Origin: Undibacterium sp.
Lineage (GTDB): Bacteria; Pseudomonadota; Gammaproteobacteria; Burkholderiales; Burkholderiaceae_D
Reading direction: 5' to 3'
DNA: 64,000 nucleotides
Assembly (NCBI RefSeq): GCF_030651495.1
Contig: NZ_JAUSFI010000070.1
Coordinates: 22,580 to 86,579 of the forward strand
Shown here one piece after another: positions 21,855 to 32,391 of the stretch. The notes beneath the pieces were generated by a model, which saw only the letters and a program-made list of their open reading frames with translations, was not told the origin of the DNA and ran no database searches. Position 1 is the stretch's first letter. The number at the start of each line of letters is the position of its first letter. The translations under genes and the position numbers were made by a program.

Positions 21855-24800
21855 TTAGTGTAAGGTTTTATGTAGCCCTTGTAAATCGTAGACATGCAAT
21901 TCATTCAGGTGACGCATTCCTTCTACAGCAGCCTCAGCGCCAGCTATAGTCGTATAGGTTGTTGCACCGGAAGCCAACGAAGAGACTCGAATAGCACGCG
22001 AGTCATTAATGGCATTTCGCTTCTCTTCTACGGTGTTGATCACCAAGGCAATCTCACGATTTTTGATAATATCGACAACGTGCGGGCGGCCTTCAGCAAC
22101 TTTATTAATCGTTGCACAAGGAGTACCAGAAGCAACGATTGCGGCAGCCGTTCCTTTGGTTGCTACTAAACCGAAGCCCATTTCCACCAAATCTTTTGCA
22201 ATCTTAACTGCACGTGGCTTATCTGCGGCTTTTACACTAAGGAAGACCTTACCAGATTTTGGTAACTTTATGCCCGCACCAAGTTGAGACTTCACAAAGG
22301 CCTCACCAAAAGTCTTGCCGACGCCCATTACCTCGCCAGTAGACTTCATTTCCGGCCCCAAAATGGTATCAACGCCAGGAAATTTTACAAATGGGAAAAC
22401 TGCTTCCTTGACACTGAAATAGGAAGGAACAACCTCATCGTATATTCCCTGGGAATCCAATGATTGTCCAACCATGCATCGTGCAGCAATTTTTGCCAAT
22501 TGCAAACCAGTAACCTTGGAAACAAAAGGAACCGTCCGTGATGCGCGTGGGTTGACCTCCAGAACAAACACAATATCCTTGCCATCTTGCTGCTGAATCG
22601 CAAACTGAACATTCATCAATCCAACAACATTCAAGCCCTTGGCCATTAATGAAGTTTGACGCTTCAACTCATCGATTGTTTCTGGCTTCAGTGAATATGG
22701 TGGCAGCGAGCATGCTGAATCACCAGAATGCACACCAGCCTGTTCAATATGCTCCATGACGCCACCAATAAAGGTACGGCTACCATCGGACAGACAGTCC
22801 ACATCAACTTCGATTGCATCATTTAAAAAACGGTCAAGCAACACAGGTGAGTCGTGGGATACCTTAACAGCCTCTCTCATATATCGCTCAAGATCACGCT
22901 GTTCATGAACGATTTCCATAGCGCGTCCACCCAGCACATAAGATGGACGAACCACCAGCGGATAACCAATTTCCTGAGCCAACTGAAGCGCATCCACTTC
23001 TGTACGGGCGGTCCGATTCGGCGGCTGGCGCAAGCCTAAATCGTGTAACATTTTTTGAAAACGTTCGCGATCTTCAGCGGCATCAATCATATCGGGAGAA
23101 GTACCGATGATAGGCACTCCATTGGCCTCAAGTTCAAGTGCCAATTTTAAAGGCGTCTGTCCGCCATACTGCACAATGACGCCGACAGGTTTCTCTTTAT
23201 CGACAATTTCAAGTACATCTTCAAGCGTCAGCGGCTCAAAATATAACCGGTCTGAGGTATCAAAATCAGTCGAGACTGTTTCTGGATTGCAGTTGACCAT
23301 GATCGTTTCATAGCCATCTTCACGCATAGCAAATGCGGCATGCACACAGCAATAATCGAATTCGATACCTTGACCGATACGGTTAGGACCGCCGCCCAAA
23401 ACCATAATTTTCTTCTTATCGGTAGGTGCTGATTCACATTCTTCCTCGTAAGTAGAATACATATAAGCGGTTTTGGTAGCAAATTCGGCGGCACACGTAT
23501 CGACTCGCTTATAAACAGGACGAATATTCATGGCATGACGCTGATTACGTACTGCCGTATCTGTGGTTTTCAAGAGCTTCGCCAGACGACGATCTGCAAA
23601 ACCCTTCTGCTTCAGCTTCAGCAGTATATCTTTATCAATAGCATCGAGAGTCTGTGTGTCCAACCATAACTCAATATCAATGAGATCTTTAATCTGAGCA
23701 AGAAACCATGGATCGATATGCGTCAGCTGATGCACTTCTTCCAAACTAAAGCCATGCGCAAACGCATCGCCCACATACCAAATACGGTCTGGACCAGGCT
23801 CACCTAATTCTTTTTCCAGAATCTCGCGATCCTGGGTTTTTTCATTCATTCCATCGACACCGACCTCAAGTCCGCGTAGCGCCTTCTGGAATGACTCTTG
23901 AAAAGTCCGCCCTATCGCCATAACTTCACCGACGGACTTCATTTGCGTTGTCAGGCGATTATCTGCCTGCGGAAACTTCTCAAACGTAAATCGTGGAATT
24001 TTCGTCACAACGTAGTCAATCGAAGGTTCAAACGAAGCCGGCGTAGCACCACCGGTAATCTCGTTACGCAACTCATCCAAAGTAAACCCGACTGCCAATT
24101 TAGCCGCTATTTTTGCAATTGGAAAACCGGTAGCTTTTGAAGCAAGCGCAGAGGAACGTGACACGCGAGGATTCATCTCGATCACGATCATGCGTCCATC
24201 GACAGGATTAATGGAGAACTGAACATTTGAACCACCAGTATCAACCCCAATTTCACGCAGAACTGCGATTGAGGCATTGCGCATGATTTGATATTCTTTA
24301 TCTGTCAGCGTTTGCGCAGGAGCTACCGTGATGGAATCACCGGTATGCACGCCCATGGGATCCAGATTTTCGATCGAACAAACGATAATACAATTATCAG
24401 CTTTATCACGAACTACTTCCATCTCGTATTCTTTCCAACCAATCAGTGATTCTTCAATCAGCAATTCATTGGTAGGAGATGCTTCCAGGCCACGCTTGCA
24501 AATGGTCTCAAATTCTTCTTCGTTGTAAGCAATACCACCACCAGTACCGCCCATAGTAAAAGACGGACGAATAATAGTTGGGAAACCGAGCGTTTTTTGT
24601 ACCGCCCACGACTCCTCCATGCTATGCGCAACACCAGAACGAGCTGAACCGAGCCCAATTTTCGTCATTGCATCTTTAAATTTCGAGCGGTCTTCCGCTT
24701 TATCAATCGCCTCAGGAGATGCGCCGATCAATTCACAATTGTACTTATCCAAAACGCCATGCGTGTGCAAATCCAATGCGCAATTCAGTGCGGTTTGTCC

Positions 24801-25073
24801 GCCCATCGTCGGTAGAATTGCATCTGGCCGCTCTTTATCGATAATACGTTCAAGTACTTGCCAGGTAATCGGCTCAATGTAAGTCACATCGGCCATTTCC
24901 GGGTCGGTCATAATGGTGGCAGGATTACTATTGACCAGAATGACTTTATAACCCTCTTCACGCAAAGCTTTACAGGCTTGCGCACCGGAATAATCGAATT
25001 CACACGCCTGGCCAATGATAATGGGACCAGCGCCAATAATCAGAATACTTTTTATATCACTACGTTTAGGCAT
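21855..25073 (-). CDS. carB: Carbamoyl-phosphate synthase large subunit
   Basis: Makes carbamoyl phosphate from ammonia (delivered by CarA), bicarbonate and two ATP, for arginine and pyrimidines. The 1072 residues carry the two homologous halves: each starts with a GxGPxxIGQ motif ([17 protein letters not shown] near residue 14 and [16 protein letters not shown] near 565) and has ATP-grasp signatures such as [18 protein letters not shown] and [20 protein letters not shown]-terminal MGS-like allosteric domain covers about 940-1072. The ATG overlaps the carA stop by 8 bases, giving coupled translation. Confidence 0.98.
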   Translation of the reverse strand: MPKRSDIKSILIIGAGPIIIGQACEFDYSGAQACKALREEGYKVILVNSNPATIMTDPEMADVTYIEPITWQVLERIIDKERPDAILPTMGGQTALNCALDLHTHGVLDKYNCELIGASPEAIDKAEDRSKFKDAMTKIGLGSARSGVAHSMEESWAVQKTLGFPTIIRPSFTMGGTGGGIAYNEEEFETICKRGLEASPTNELLIEESLIGWKEYEMEVVRDKADNCIIVCSIENLDPMGVHTGDSITVAPAQTLTDKEYQIMRNASIAVLREIGVDTGGSNVQFSINPVDGRMIVIEMNPRVSRSSALASKATGFPIAKIAAKLAVGFTLDELRNEITGGATPASFEPSIDYVVTKIPRFTFEKFPQADNRLTTQMKSVGEVMAIGRTFQESFQKALRGLEVGVDGMNEKTQDREILEKELGEPGPDRIWYVGDAFAHGFSLEEVHQLTHIDPWFLAQIKDLIDIELWLDTQTLDAIDKDILLKLKQKGFADRRLAKLLKTTDTAVRNQRHAMNIRPVYKRVDTCAAEFATKTAYMYSTYEEECESAPTDKKKIMVLGGGPNRIGQGIEFDYCCVHAAFAMREDGYETIMVNCNPETVSTDFDTSDRLYFEPLTLEDVLEIVDKEKPVGVIVQYGGQTPLKLALELEANGVPIIGTSPDMIDAAEDRERFQKMLHDLGLRQPPNRTARTEVDALQLAQEIGYPLVVRPSYVLGGRAMEIVHEQRDLERYMREAVKVSHDSPVLLDRFLNDAIEVDVDCLSDGSRTFIGGVMEHIEQAGVHSGDSACSLPPYSLKPETIDELKRQTSLMAKGLNVVGLMNVQFAIQQQDGKDIVFVLEVNPRASRTVPFVSKVTGLQLAKIAARCMVGQSLDSQGIYDEVVPSYFSVKEAVFPFVKFPGVDTILGPEMKSTGEVMGVGKTFGEAFVKSQLGAGIKLPKSGKVFLSVKAADKPRAVKIAKDLVEMGFGLVATKGTAAAIVASGTPCATINKVAEGRPHVVDIIKNREIALVINTVEEKRNAINDSRAIRVSSLASGATTYTTIAGAEAAVEGMRHLNELHVYDLQGLHKTLH

Positions 25074-26241
25074 TTTTATTTTCCTTCATCTGTGCCTGAG
25101 CCATCAATGCAATAAAGCGGTCAAACAGGTAAGCAATATCGGTTGGACCAGGTGATGCTTCAGGATGACCCTGAAAGCAAAATGCAGGTTTGTCTGTGCG
25201 CTCAAAACCTTGCAAGGATCCGTCAAACAACGACACATGAGTGACCCGGCAATTCGCGGGCAAGGTCGTGACATCTACCGCAAAACCATGATTTTGAGAT
25301 GTAATCATTACTTGTTTAGTGTCGAGATCCTGCACCGGATGATTGGCACCATGATGACCAAATTTCATCTTCAAAGTTTTTGCCCCGGATGCCAGAGCCA
25401 TAATTTGATGGCCAAGACAAATACCAAAAGTAGGAATACATTTTTCTATTAGCTCTTTTGCTGCAGCAATCGCATAATCGCAAGGTTCTGGATCACCAGG
25501 CCCATTCGATAGGAAAACACCATCAGGATTAAGCGCCAACACATCTGCAGCAGTCGATTGTGCAGGGAGTACCGTTACCTTGCAGCCACGCTGAGCTAAC
25601 ATACGCAAAATATTACGTTTAATACCAAAATCAAAAGCAACAACGTGAAACTTTGGATTGGTCAACACTCCATATCCCCGCCCCAGAGTCCACTCGGTTT
25701 CAGCCCATTCATAAGGCTTGGCAACGGAAACAACTTTAGCGAGATCCATCCCAGACAATCCTGGAAATGATTTTGCCAAGGAAATAGCTTTAGCGGCATC
25801 CGTACCGACCAAAATTGCCCCCCCCTGAGCGCCTTTTTCGCGCAAAATCCTTGTCAACTTCCGAGTATCAATGCCAGCAATAGCAACGATATTTTGCGAT
25901 TTAAGGTAGTCAGCTAACGACTGCTCAGAACGAAAATTGGAAACCAGTAGAGGTAAATCCTTGACAATAAGACCGGCAGCATGAATCTTATCGGATTCAA
26001 CATCCTCAGCATTCACACCGGTATTACCTATGTGCGGATAAGTCAGAGTGACAATTTGAGAACTGTAACTGGGGTCAGTCAAAATTTCCTGATAACCCGT
26101 CATTGAAGTATTAAATACGACCTCACCAATGGTGTGGCCAGTAGCACCGATCGATACACCAGTGAATATCGTGCCATCAGCGAGGGCAAGGATAGCGATG
26201 GTATCGAGATTGGAACGTAGAGACTGCGGAATGGGCAGCAA
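25066..26241 (-). CDS. carA: Carbamoyl-phosphate synthase small (glutaminase) subunit
   Basis: Hydrolyses glutamine and channels ammonia to CarB. The class I amidotransferase domain has the nucleophile in [15 protein letters not shown] and the His/Glu pair in GHPEASPGP. The frame is open from 26292, but I place the start at the TTG at 26241 (MLPIPQS). It has a strong AGGAG site six bases upstream and puts the conserved ILALADGT about 18 residues in, as in relatives; an ATG does not exist in this stretch. That gives 391 residues. A matching sigma-70 promoter lies at 26396-26424. Confidence 0.95.
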   Translation of the reverse strand: MLPIPQSLRSNLDTIAILALADGTIFTGVSIGATGHTIGEVVFNTSMTGYQEILTDPSYSSQIVTLTYPHIGNTGVNAEDVESDKIHAAGLIVKDLPLLVSNFRSEQSLADYLKSQNIVAIAGIDTRKLTRILREKGAQGGAILVGTDAAKAISLAKSFPGLSGMDLAKVVSVAKPYEWAETEWTLGRGYGVLTNPKFHVVAFDFGIKRNILRMLAQRGCKVTVLPAQSTAADVLALNPDGVFLSNGPGDPEPCDYAIAAAKELIEKCIPTFGICLGHQIMALASGAKTLKMKFGHHGANHPVQDLDTKQVMITSQNHGFAVDVTTLPANCRVTHVSLFDGSLQGFERTDKPAFCFQGHPEASPGPTDIAYLFDRFIALMAQAQMKENKNA

Positions 26242-26297
26242 GGGTAACTCCTGTAGTGTTACCGCCGCTGCGCCGCACCAAAATGACCGCAATCAGA

Positions 26298-26322
26298 TGC
26301 TACGACAACAATCTACGTAGCA
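26298..26322 (-). promoter_or_regulatory. Hairpin in the carAB leader
   Basis: TGCTACG and CGTAGCA (26298-26304 with 26316-26322) can form a 7-bp hairpin in the 5' untranslated leader of carAB, directly after a run of eight U in the mRNA. No terminator follows it, so its role, if any, is unknown. Confidence 0.35.
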
Positions 26323-26395
26323 AAAAAAACGATCATTGGAGAGAGGTGAATTTGAGTATGCGCTACGGCGGAATATAAATTAGCTAAACCCTAGA

Positions 26396-26424
26396 ATTGT
26401 AGCGCAAAACCCACTTTCAGGCAA
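26396..26424 (-). promoter_or_regulatory. Sigma-70 promoter of carAB
   Basis: On the minus strand TTGCCT (26419-26424) and TACAAT (26396-26401) are spaced by exactly 17 bases. Transcription would start near 26389, giving a leader of about 148 bases before the TTG of carA. Confidence 0.6.
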
Positions 26425-26498
26425 ACACTCCTATGAACATTATCAACTGGTCTACTGGTATTTTCATAGAAATTTTATGGATAATGCCAACTTGCCGC

Positions 26499-26906
26499 CT
26501 AGGACACTAAAGCCGCAATACCCGCTTTGGCAATTTGAGCATCCTCCGACGACTTTACGCCCGATACCCCGACTGCCCCTACACATTGACCATCAACCAA
26601 AATAGGAACCCCTCCCTCGAGCATCCCATATATGTATGGAGCACTCAAAAACGAGTAGCGGCCATTATTAATAATATCCTCATAAATTTTTGATTCACGT
26701 CTACCCATCGCAGCAGTGACAGCCTTGGCCGGCGCGATATGCGATGAAATTGGAGCAACACCATCCAAACGCTGCAACCAGATCAAATGCCCACCATCAT
26801 CCACGATAGCAATCACAACGGCCCATCCATTCATTTTTGCTTCCGCCTCAGCGGCAGCAGCGATTATTTTTGCATCATCTAAAGTTAAAACTGGTTTTGT
26901 TTGCAT
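26499..26906 (-). CDS. GlcG/HbpS family heme-binding-like protein (DUF336)
   Basis: A 135-residue single-domain protein of the GlcG/HbpS/DUF336 family, starting at 26906 (MQTKPVLT) behind AGAGGT; the frame runs 19 codons further upstream without relatives' sequence. Family features are the ALTLDDA-like start, the amphipathic AAAEAEAKMNGW helix, VAIVDDGGHLIWLQRLDG, and the C-terminal GGVPILVDGQCVGAVGVSG. Some members bind haem, others sit in glycolate or alcohol-use operons. Here it stands alone next to carA. No signal peptide is seen, so it is cytosolic. Function is not known. Confidence 0.85.
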   Translation of the reverse strand: MQTKPVLTLDDAKIIAAAAEAEAKMNGWAVVIAIVDDGGHLIWLQRLDGVAPISSHIAPAKAVTAAMGRRESKIYEDIINNGRYSFLSAPYIYGMLEGGVPILVDGQCVGAVGVSGVKSSEDAQIAKAGIAALVS

Positions 26907-27102
26907 GTTGACCTCTTGATTAAACGTGAGCAAATTGTACTTCAAGCGCGACACATCAAACACTCAAAAAAGTATCAAGACTACTTCGTTTAAATAGTAA
27001 ATAGTTATATAAAAAATATTACAAATGCAATTTAACGGGACAAAGTTTACTTTCCTCAATAGATCACTTACAGTTGCTGGGTTTTTCAGCTCAGGTTCAA
27101 AG

Positions 27103-27642
27103 ATGCCAATACATGCCTCCAGACACTATAAAAAAGTCACGCTAGCACTCACCGCGATATTACTTCAGGCCGCGATTTGCAGTTCATGCTGGAGTGCCGA
27201 CACCCCATATCCAGAATCATCTACCGCATTCATAAAACTACAGAAACTGCGCGATAGAGCCTCCGATCTGACAGTAAAAGCAATGGACATGCTGGGAATA
27301 CGTTATAAACGCGGAGGAAATACGCCTGAAAATGGCTTAGACTGCAGTGGGTTTGTTCGCTATGTTTTTAAGGACGCATTAGGAGCCGAGCTACCGAGGA
27401 CATCTAACGAAATTAGTAAAGTTGGCGAGCACATTGAAGTGAAGGACTTACAGCCCGGCGACCTGGTTTTTTACAATACATTGCGCCGAGGCTTTTCTCA
27501 TGTCGGCATTTACCTAGGCGACAACAAATTTATTCACTCACCCTCAGTCGGCGGCCAGGTAAGGGTAGAAAGCATGGATATTACATATTGGAAGAATCGC
27601 TTTAACGGAGCAAGACGAATCAATGAAGAGTCGGAAAAGTAG
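27103..27642 (+). CDS. NlpC/P60 (C40) family peptidoglycan endopeptidase
   Basis: Secreted cell-wall hydrolase that cuts stem peptides of peptidoglycan. The start is set at 27103 (MPIHASRHYKK), which begins a normal signal peptide with hydrophobic core at about 11-28 and cleavage near CWSA; the upstream extension to 27025 would bury it. The NlpC/P60 domain (about 60-175) has the catalytic Cys in LDCSGFVRYVF, the His in SHVGIYLGD and a third polar residue in FIHSPSVGG. The 179-residue size fits Spr/NlpC-type enzymes. It is convergent with the patatin gene, 45 bases apart. Confidence 0.9.
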   Translation: MPIHASRHYKKVTLALTAILLQAAICSSCWSADTPYPESSTAFIKLQKLRDRASDLTVKAMDMLGIRYKRGGNTPENGLDCSGFVRYVFKDALGAELPRTSNEISKVGEHIEVKDLQPGDLVFYNTLRRGFSHVGIYLGDNKFIHSPSVGGQVRVESMDITYWKNRFNGARRINEESEK

Positions 27643-27687
27643 ATTTCTCACCGAGCATGGCCCAATTCCTCAAATAAATCCACTCTA

Positions 27688-28614
27688 TCAACGCTCCTGC
27701 ATAGTACGAATTTTTTGCTTAAGATCGGTCATGATAGCCATCGTGGCTCGCTCACCAGCCAAAATAGCCAGATTTCGCCCAGCAAAATCACTGCCCTTCA
27801 TGCCAGGCAATTCTGGACGAATAACGACATCCGCACTCTTTAATTCAAAATGATTCAAACTTTGCCCCATAATAGTGAAAGTCTGCATTAAAACATCAAG
27901 TGAACTGATAGCTGACTGAGCATCTGGCTGTGATGAAATATTGACGGCAATAACTATATCAGCACCCATCTCGCGCGCGAATCTAACAGGAACTGGCGAC
28001 ACCAAGCCACCGTCTACATATTGGCGATCATTAATTTTGACTGGTTGAAATACCCCAGGAACCGCAGATGAAGCCCTTACCGCCAATCCAGTATTTCCAC
28101 GCCGAAATAAAATAGGCAGACCAGTGTTCAAGTCAGTTGCGACTGCACCAAAAGGTTTTTTTAATTTTTCGATTGGCACTTGCGATACCATTTTATTCAC
28201 ATACGCTTGCAGTGCATCACCTTTTAATATGCCGCTAGTTTTGGAAAAAAATGGCAAAGACCAGTCGGAAATTGTCGCTTCATCCATATCTAATGCCATT
28301 TTTTGCAAAGCGAATCCATTATTTCCTGCTGCATACATCGCCCCAACAACACTGCCAGCACTGGTACCAACAACAAGGTCGGGCACAATACCCTGTGATT
28401 CCAAGGCCTTAATCACCCCAATATGCGCAAAACCACGCGCCGCGCCACCTCCCAAAGCAAGCCCAATCCGGATTGGCTTAAGCATTCTGACGACCGGAAT
28501 CACGGACTGAGGTGGCACCGGCGCAGTACAAGCACTCAACAACAAAATACACGAAACCGCAATCGGCGAACTACTTAGCACTTGCACGAACATTTTCTTG
28601 AAAGTTAGTAACAT
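27688..28614 (-). CDS. Patatin-like phospholipase lipoprotein (RssA type)
   Basis: Bacterial patatin-like serine hydrolase of 308 residues. The N-terminus is a lipoprotein signal with the lipobox LLSAC (Cys about 29), so it is expected to be membrane-anchored in the envelope. The patatin domain (about 50-250) has the oxyanion loop LGGGAARGFAHIG, the nucleophile elbow GTSAGS (Ser about 86) and the catalytic Asp in DGGLVSPVP. E. coli RssA is the nearest named relative by size; that protein lacks the lipobox. Substrate is unknown. Confidence 0.9.
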   Translation of the reverse strand: MLLTFKKMFVQVLSSSPIAVSCILLLSACTAPVPPQSVIPVVRMLKPIRIGLALGGGAARGFAHIGVIKALESQGIVPDLVVGTSAGSVVGAMYAAGNNGFALQKMALDMDEATISDWSLPFFSKTSGILKGDALQAYVNKMVSQVPIEKLKKPFGAVATDLNTGLPILFRRGNTGLAVRASSAVPGVFQPVKINDRQYVDGGLVSPVPVRFAREMGADIVIAVNISSQPDAQSAISSLDVLMQTFTIMGQSLNHFELKSADVVIRPELPGMKGSDFAGRNLAILAGERATMAIMTDLKQKIRTMQER

Positions 28615-28907
28615 TGGAATTTAATATAAAAATATATTACAAAAAGAAATTTCATCAGCACACAAACAGATGCCACTACATGCTATAAAAATAGTGAAGC
28701 GATCAGATGCAAACTAAAAAATTGTTAAAGATGCCATCAATATCAGCATGCACACGATACCTTACCCAACTAACTAGAACAACATTGAGAGAAGCAGGAC
28801 AATCTAGGCATGCACGAATCCATTTAAGTAACTCTTGCAAGAGTTACTTTGAATGATATAAACGTGTGATGATCCCAAACAGAAAAGTTTAGGTAGAATT
28901 TAAAATA
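28615..28907. other. Gene-free stretch upstream of the patatin gene
   Basis: About 290 AT-rich bases between the patatin gene start and the 3' end of the SRP RNA gene. It presumably holds the patatin promoter. I see no ORF, repeat or convincing hairpin in it. Confidence 0.5.
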
Positions 28908-29003
28908 GGCGAGCCTGATCTGCGGCACTTACGGGAAATGACTGTGGCTGCTTCGTTCCCGATCTGACCAGATTGGCCACGCCGCAATGCGCAGGGGCCC
29001 GCC
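28908..29003 (-). ncRNA. ffs: 4.5S signal recognition particle RNA
   Basis: Bacterial small SRP RNA, partner of Ffh in co-translational membrane targeting. On the minus strand the 96 bases begin GGCGGGCCCC and end with a complementary GGCTCGCC, closing the long hairpin. The apical domain holds GGTCAGATCGGGAAC and GAAGCAGCCA, the conserved Ffh-binding symmetric and asymmetric loops around the tetraloop. The size is that of the E. coli type without an Alu domain. It has its own promoter with TATAAT seven bases before the 5' end. Confidence 0.93.
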
Positions 29004-29010
29004 AAGTTTG

Positions 29011-29016
29011 ATTATA
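29011..29016 (-). promoter_or_regulatory. -10 element of ffs
   Basis: A perfect TATAAT on the minus strand, seven bases upstream of the 5' end inferred from the stem of the SRP RNA. No clear TTGACA at the proper spacing; TTGCAG lies slightly too far (21 bases). Confidence 0.65.
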
Positions 29017-29074
29017 ACTCATTGAGAATAACTCGTGCTGCAATTTCTTGCAAAGAGCCCTGCCCTCAACACCA

Positions 29075-30559
29075 CTACAATCCTAGCTCTTGCCATATTT
29101 TATCTACTCGCAGTTTAACCTCTGGTGTCATCGCTATCGTACGCCCCCACTCTCGACTAGTTTCACCTGGCCATTTATTGGTTGCATCTAAGCCCATCTT
29201 ACTACCCAAACCACTGACCGGTGATGCAAAATCCAGATAATCAATCGGCGTATTGTCGATCAGAGTGGTATCACGCAAAGGATCAACCCTTGTAGTGATT
29301 GCCCAGATTACCTCTTTCCAATCGCGTATATTAACGTCCTCATCAACAACGATGATGAATTTAGTATACATAAACTGCCGCAAAAAACTCCAAACGCCAA
29401 ACATGACACGCTTAGCATGACCGGCATAGGATTTCTTGATCTGAACCACGGCCATTCGATAACTACAACCTTCTGGCGGCAAGTAAAAATCCATAATTTC
29501 TGGAAATTGTTTTTGCAATAAGGGGATAAATACTTCATTCAATGCCACGCCCAATACTGCCGGCTCGTCTGGAGGTTTACCGGTGTAGGTTGAATGATAA
29601 ATAGGATCGCGGCGCATGGTAATTCGATCTATCGTGAACACAGGAAAACTATCCTGTTCGTTGTAATAGCCGGTATGATCGCCATACGGCCCTTCTAGGG
29701 CATGTTCATAGCCACTAGGATGGGAATCGTCAGGATAGATATGCCCCTCCAACACGATTTCAGCTGAAGCAGGGACACGCAATTCGCTGCCTATCGCTTT
29801 CACGAGCTCCGTCCGACTACCTCGTAACAATCCGGCAAACTGATATTCGGACAAACTATCTGGCACCGGTGTTACAGCTCCTAGGATAGTGGCAGGATCG
29901 GCACCAAGCGCCACAGCGACAGGGTAAGGCTGACCTTTATTAACTATGCCATGCTCACGAAAATCCAAAGCGCCACCGCGATGCGCCAGCCAGCGCATGA
30001 TCACCTTATTGCGCCCCAATACCTGCTGCCGATAGATTCCTAAATTTTGGCGTTTTTTGTGTGGCCCCTTTGTAATAACAAGACCCCAAGTAATCAATGG
30101 GGCGACATCCCCCGGCCAACAATGCTGAATTGGCAAACGTGCGAGATCAACGTCGTTGCCTTCCCATACGATTTCTTGACAAGGAGCGCTGCGCAATTCT
30201 TTCGGCGCCATATCCCATACTGCTTTTACCAGCGAACCAAGGCCAAGAATATCTTTAAATCCTTTGGGCGGCTCAGGCTCCTTAAGAGAAGATAGCACGT
30301 GCCCTATTCTACGTAACTCACTAATATCATTAGCACCCATACCCATAGCCACGCGCTTAGTAGTGCCGAATAAATTTCCCAATACAGGCATGGAATAGCC
30401 AGTTGGCCGAGTAAAAAGTAAGGCTGGCCCCTCGGCTCGCAAACTACGGTCACAGATTTCAGTCATCTCCAAATACGGAGAAACGGGGATAACTACTTGT
30501 TTTAATTCATTTTTCTGTTGCAACTGGGAAATAAAATCCCTCAAATCAGAATATTTCAT
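29075..30559 (-). CDS. ubiD: 4-hydroxy-3-polyprenylbenzoate decarboxylase
   Basis: Prenylated-FMN-dependent decarboxylase of ubiquinone synthesis, 494 residues, standard length. The UbiD family N-terminal [13 protein letters not shown], central [12 protein letters not shown] and C-terminal DEDVNIRDW segments are all present, the latter two holding prFMN and metal contacts (catalytic Glu-Arg-Glu type residues). The flavin prenyltransferase gene ubiX is not adjacent. It lies alone between ffs and the transglycosylase leader. Confidence 0.97.
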   Translation of the reverse strand: MKYSDLRDFISQLQQKNELKQVVIPVSPYLEMTEICDRSLRAEGPALLFTRPTGYSMPVLGNLFGTTKRVAMGMGANDISELRRIGHVLSSLKEPEPPKGFKDILGLGSLVKAVWDMAPKELRSAPCQEIVWEGNDVDLARLPIQHCWPGDVAPLITWGLVITKGPHKKRQNLGIYRQQVLGRNKVIMRWLAHRGGALDFREHGIVNKGQPYPVAVALGADPATILGAVTPVPDSLSEYQFAGLLRGSRTELVKAIGSELRVPASAEIVLEGHIYPDDSHPSGYEHALEGPYGDHTGYYNEQDSFPVFTIDRITMRRDPIYHSTYTGKPPDEPAVLGVALNEVFIPLLQKQFPEIMDFYLPPEGCSYRMAVVQIKKSYAGHAKRVMFGVWSFLRQFMYTKFIIVVDEDVNIRDWKEVIWAITTRVDPLRDTTLIDNTPIDYLDFASPVSGLGSKMGLDATNKWPGETSREWGRTIAMTPEVKLRVDKIWQELGL

Positions 30560-30691
30560 GTTATTTGGCTTTTTTGAAATGTTAACTTATTGATATAAAA
30601 AAGTTAGGTAAGTAATTGATTTTATTAAAATTTATTGCGTCGCAACAAATAAAGTGAGACATAAAAGTAATTGAAATTTATTTCTATAGTA

Positions 30692-30720
30692 TTGACTTGA
30701 TATAAAAGCGACCCTACAAT
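30692..30720 (+). promoter_or_regulatory. Sigma-70 promoter upstream of the transglycosylase gene
   Basis: TTGACT (30692-30697) and TACAAT (30715-30720) with 17-base spacing. Transcription would begin near 30727, about 320 bases before the ATG at 31048. Confidence 0.65.
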
Positions 30721-30726
30721 TCGCCC

Positions 30727-31047
30727 AACTTGATGAAGAGACTAAAAATCTCCGCAGCTTTTGAACAAATAAAGCAATGCCAAACGGTAACATCAATCAC
30801 GGGAATCGGGTCCCACATAACATTTTAAGGTTTGTTTTCATAAGACGTCTGTCTTCCCCCCGAAAAAAATTACTTGTCAAAGGGTGGGCGATATAAAAAG
30901 CTTAACCGACACTAAACTGACAAATAATTCCGGCGTCTTTAGATCGCACCTAGCGACAAAGACGATGTTTCTGATTCGAGAAGTTAACGTATTTACATTC
31001 ACGCCTATATCGGTGATTACGCACTTCGCGAAGATTCAGGAGGTAAA
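30727..31047 (+). promoter_or_regulatory. Long, potentially structured 5' leader of the transglycosylase gene
   Basis: The leader holds no ORF of note. It has a hairpin CGTCTTT/AAAGACG with inner TCGC/GCGA (30934-30964), and a 10-base palindrome CTTCGCGAAG (31024-31033) directly in front of the strong TCAGGAGGT ribosome site (31036-31043 region). It matches no riboswitch class that I can recognise. It could also contain a separate small RNA or a second promoter. Confidence 0.4.
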
Positions 31048-32007
31048 ATGATTCAACGCTTTATTCTAGCAGTACAACAAGGTAGCCAAAAAGTTACCGA
31101 CAAAAACAGCTCCATATTCATTTTTGCAAGAGATGCAAAAGATGGTTTTCTCACGACCATCCATCATTTAATGATGCTGCTGGGGATGTGCTCGATCTCG
31201 CTACTTGCAGTGATGTTTATTAGGCCAGATCTGATAGAAAAATTTAAAAATCTATCTCCATTCAACATTGACGAACAGACGGTTGAAGTAAATCAACCAT
31301 CCTTACCAAATTTAAAAATGTTAATGGCAACGCCACAGCAGATAGCGCAAGTACAACCCAATGAAGTGGAAAATAAGGCCATAACGACTGAAGAAGATAG
31401 CAAAATATTAGGCAATCAGCGTCAACAACAATGGGTGACGACTTGGCTAGCCAAGCGTTACCGCGTTGCCACTGACGCAAGCAATATGCTGGTTTCTGCC
31501 GCTTATCTGACAGCAAAGGATATCAAACTTGATCCATTACTAATACTTTCTGTGATGGCAATTGAGTCTGGGTTGAATCCTTTTGCGGAAAGTCCAGTTG
31601 GGGCTCAAGGTCTGATGCAAGTCATGTCCAAGGTCCATCATGAAAAGTTTCAAGACATGGGTGGCATCAAAGCCGCACTGAACCCGGTTGCGAACATTAA
31701 AGTTGGCGCATTAATACTAAAGGACTATGTCACACGCGGTGGTTCTATTGAAGCTGGATTAAAGTTATACGTCGGTGCTGCAGCCTTTGATAATGACGCA
31801 GGCTATGGCACACGGGTTCTGGCTGAATATCGCCGCCTGAAGGATGTTTCCACTGGAAAAAATGTACCTACGTATACCACGACATCAGCCTCAATTTCTG
31901 TAAACCGGCCTCAAGAAACTGCTTCCGAAGTGAAAACAGATAAACTGATTGACAGTAAAGTACTGCCGATTGAACAAAAACATCAAGATCAACTCGCCAC
32001 GCTTTAA
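31048..32007 (+). CDS. Lytic transglycosylase, SLT domain, membrane anchored
   Basis: Murein-cleaving lytic transglycosylase of 319 residues with an AGGAGGT site seven bases before the ATG. A single hydrophobic segment at about 35-58 anchors it in the inner membrane. A linker follows, and then the SLT/goose-lysozyme-like domain (about 150-260) with the catalytic Glu in AIESGLNPFAES and the GAQGLMQVM motif. Late conserved AAAFDNDAGYG is present in place of the common NAGPG. The C-terminal 50 residues are low-complexity. A terminator follows. Confidence 0.9.
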   Translation: MIQRFILAVQQGSQKVTDKNSSIFIFARDAKDGFLTTIHHLMMLLGMCSISLLAVMFIRPDLIEKFKNLSPFNIDEQTVEVNQPSLPNLKMLMATPQQIAQVQPNEVENKAITTEEDSKILGNQRQQQWVTTWLAKRYRVATDASNMLVSAAYLTAKDIKLDPLLILSVMAIESGLNPFAESPVGAQGLMQVMSKVHHEKFQDMGGIKAALNPVANIKVGALILKDYVTRGGSIEAGLKLYVGAAAFDNDAGYGTRVLAEYRRLKDVSTGKNVPTYTTTSASISVNRPQETASEVKTDKLIDSKVLPIEQKHQDQLATL

Positions 32008-32024
32008 AAAAACAAAAATGAAAT

Positions 32025-32067
32025 AAAGCCACCAATGCAATAATTAGCAAGGTGGCTTTTGCATTTT
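32025..32067 (+). terminator. Rho-independent terminator after the transglycosylase gene
   Basis: AAAGCCACC (32025-32033) pairs perfectly with GGTGGCTTT (32051-32059), followed by TTGCATTTT on the plus strand. It starts 18 bases after the stop codon. Confidence 0.8.
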
Positions 32068-32391
32068 ACAACGCTCTCTTTATTTTTTTGCAACCGCAGT
32101 CACTGCATCGCATAAATTTCATATTCGCGCTGAACGAAGAATACCCCGCGCTAATCAGCCGGCAAATATTGAGATCTCATATAGCTGGCAAAATATCTGC
32201 AAACAACACCATTTTTGCCGAAAACGGATCTACGATGAGACTCCAAGCCCATTTATTATCATGGCATAGCGAATTATGGATGTATGTGTCTCGATAACAT
32301 GTTGAGGGTAATTTTCAGCTTGATCCAGACTAGTCAGATCGCCTTTATAGTCCGGTCAAGCTGAGTGCATTCGCATCTCAAATTTAGAATT
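32068..32391. other. Gene-free gap between transglycosylase and aminotransferase genes
   Basis: About 320 bases between convergent genes. It holds an 11-bp inverted repeat with one GU pair (32315-32325 with 32354-32364, loop of 28) that lies about 30 bases past the aminotransferase stop and may end or stabilise that transcript. The small open frame in this gap shows no family features. Confidence 0.5.

Noticed and set aside
32052..32297. Plus-strand frame of 81 codons after the transglycosylase gene
   Set aside because: It begins inside the terminator hairpin and has no recognisable features.
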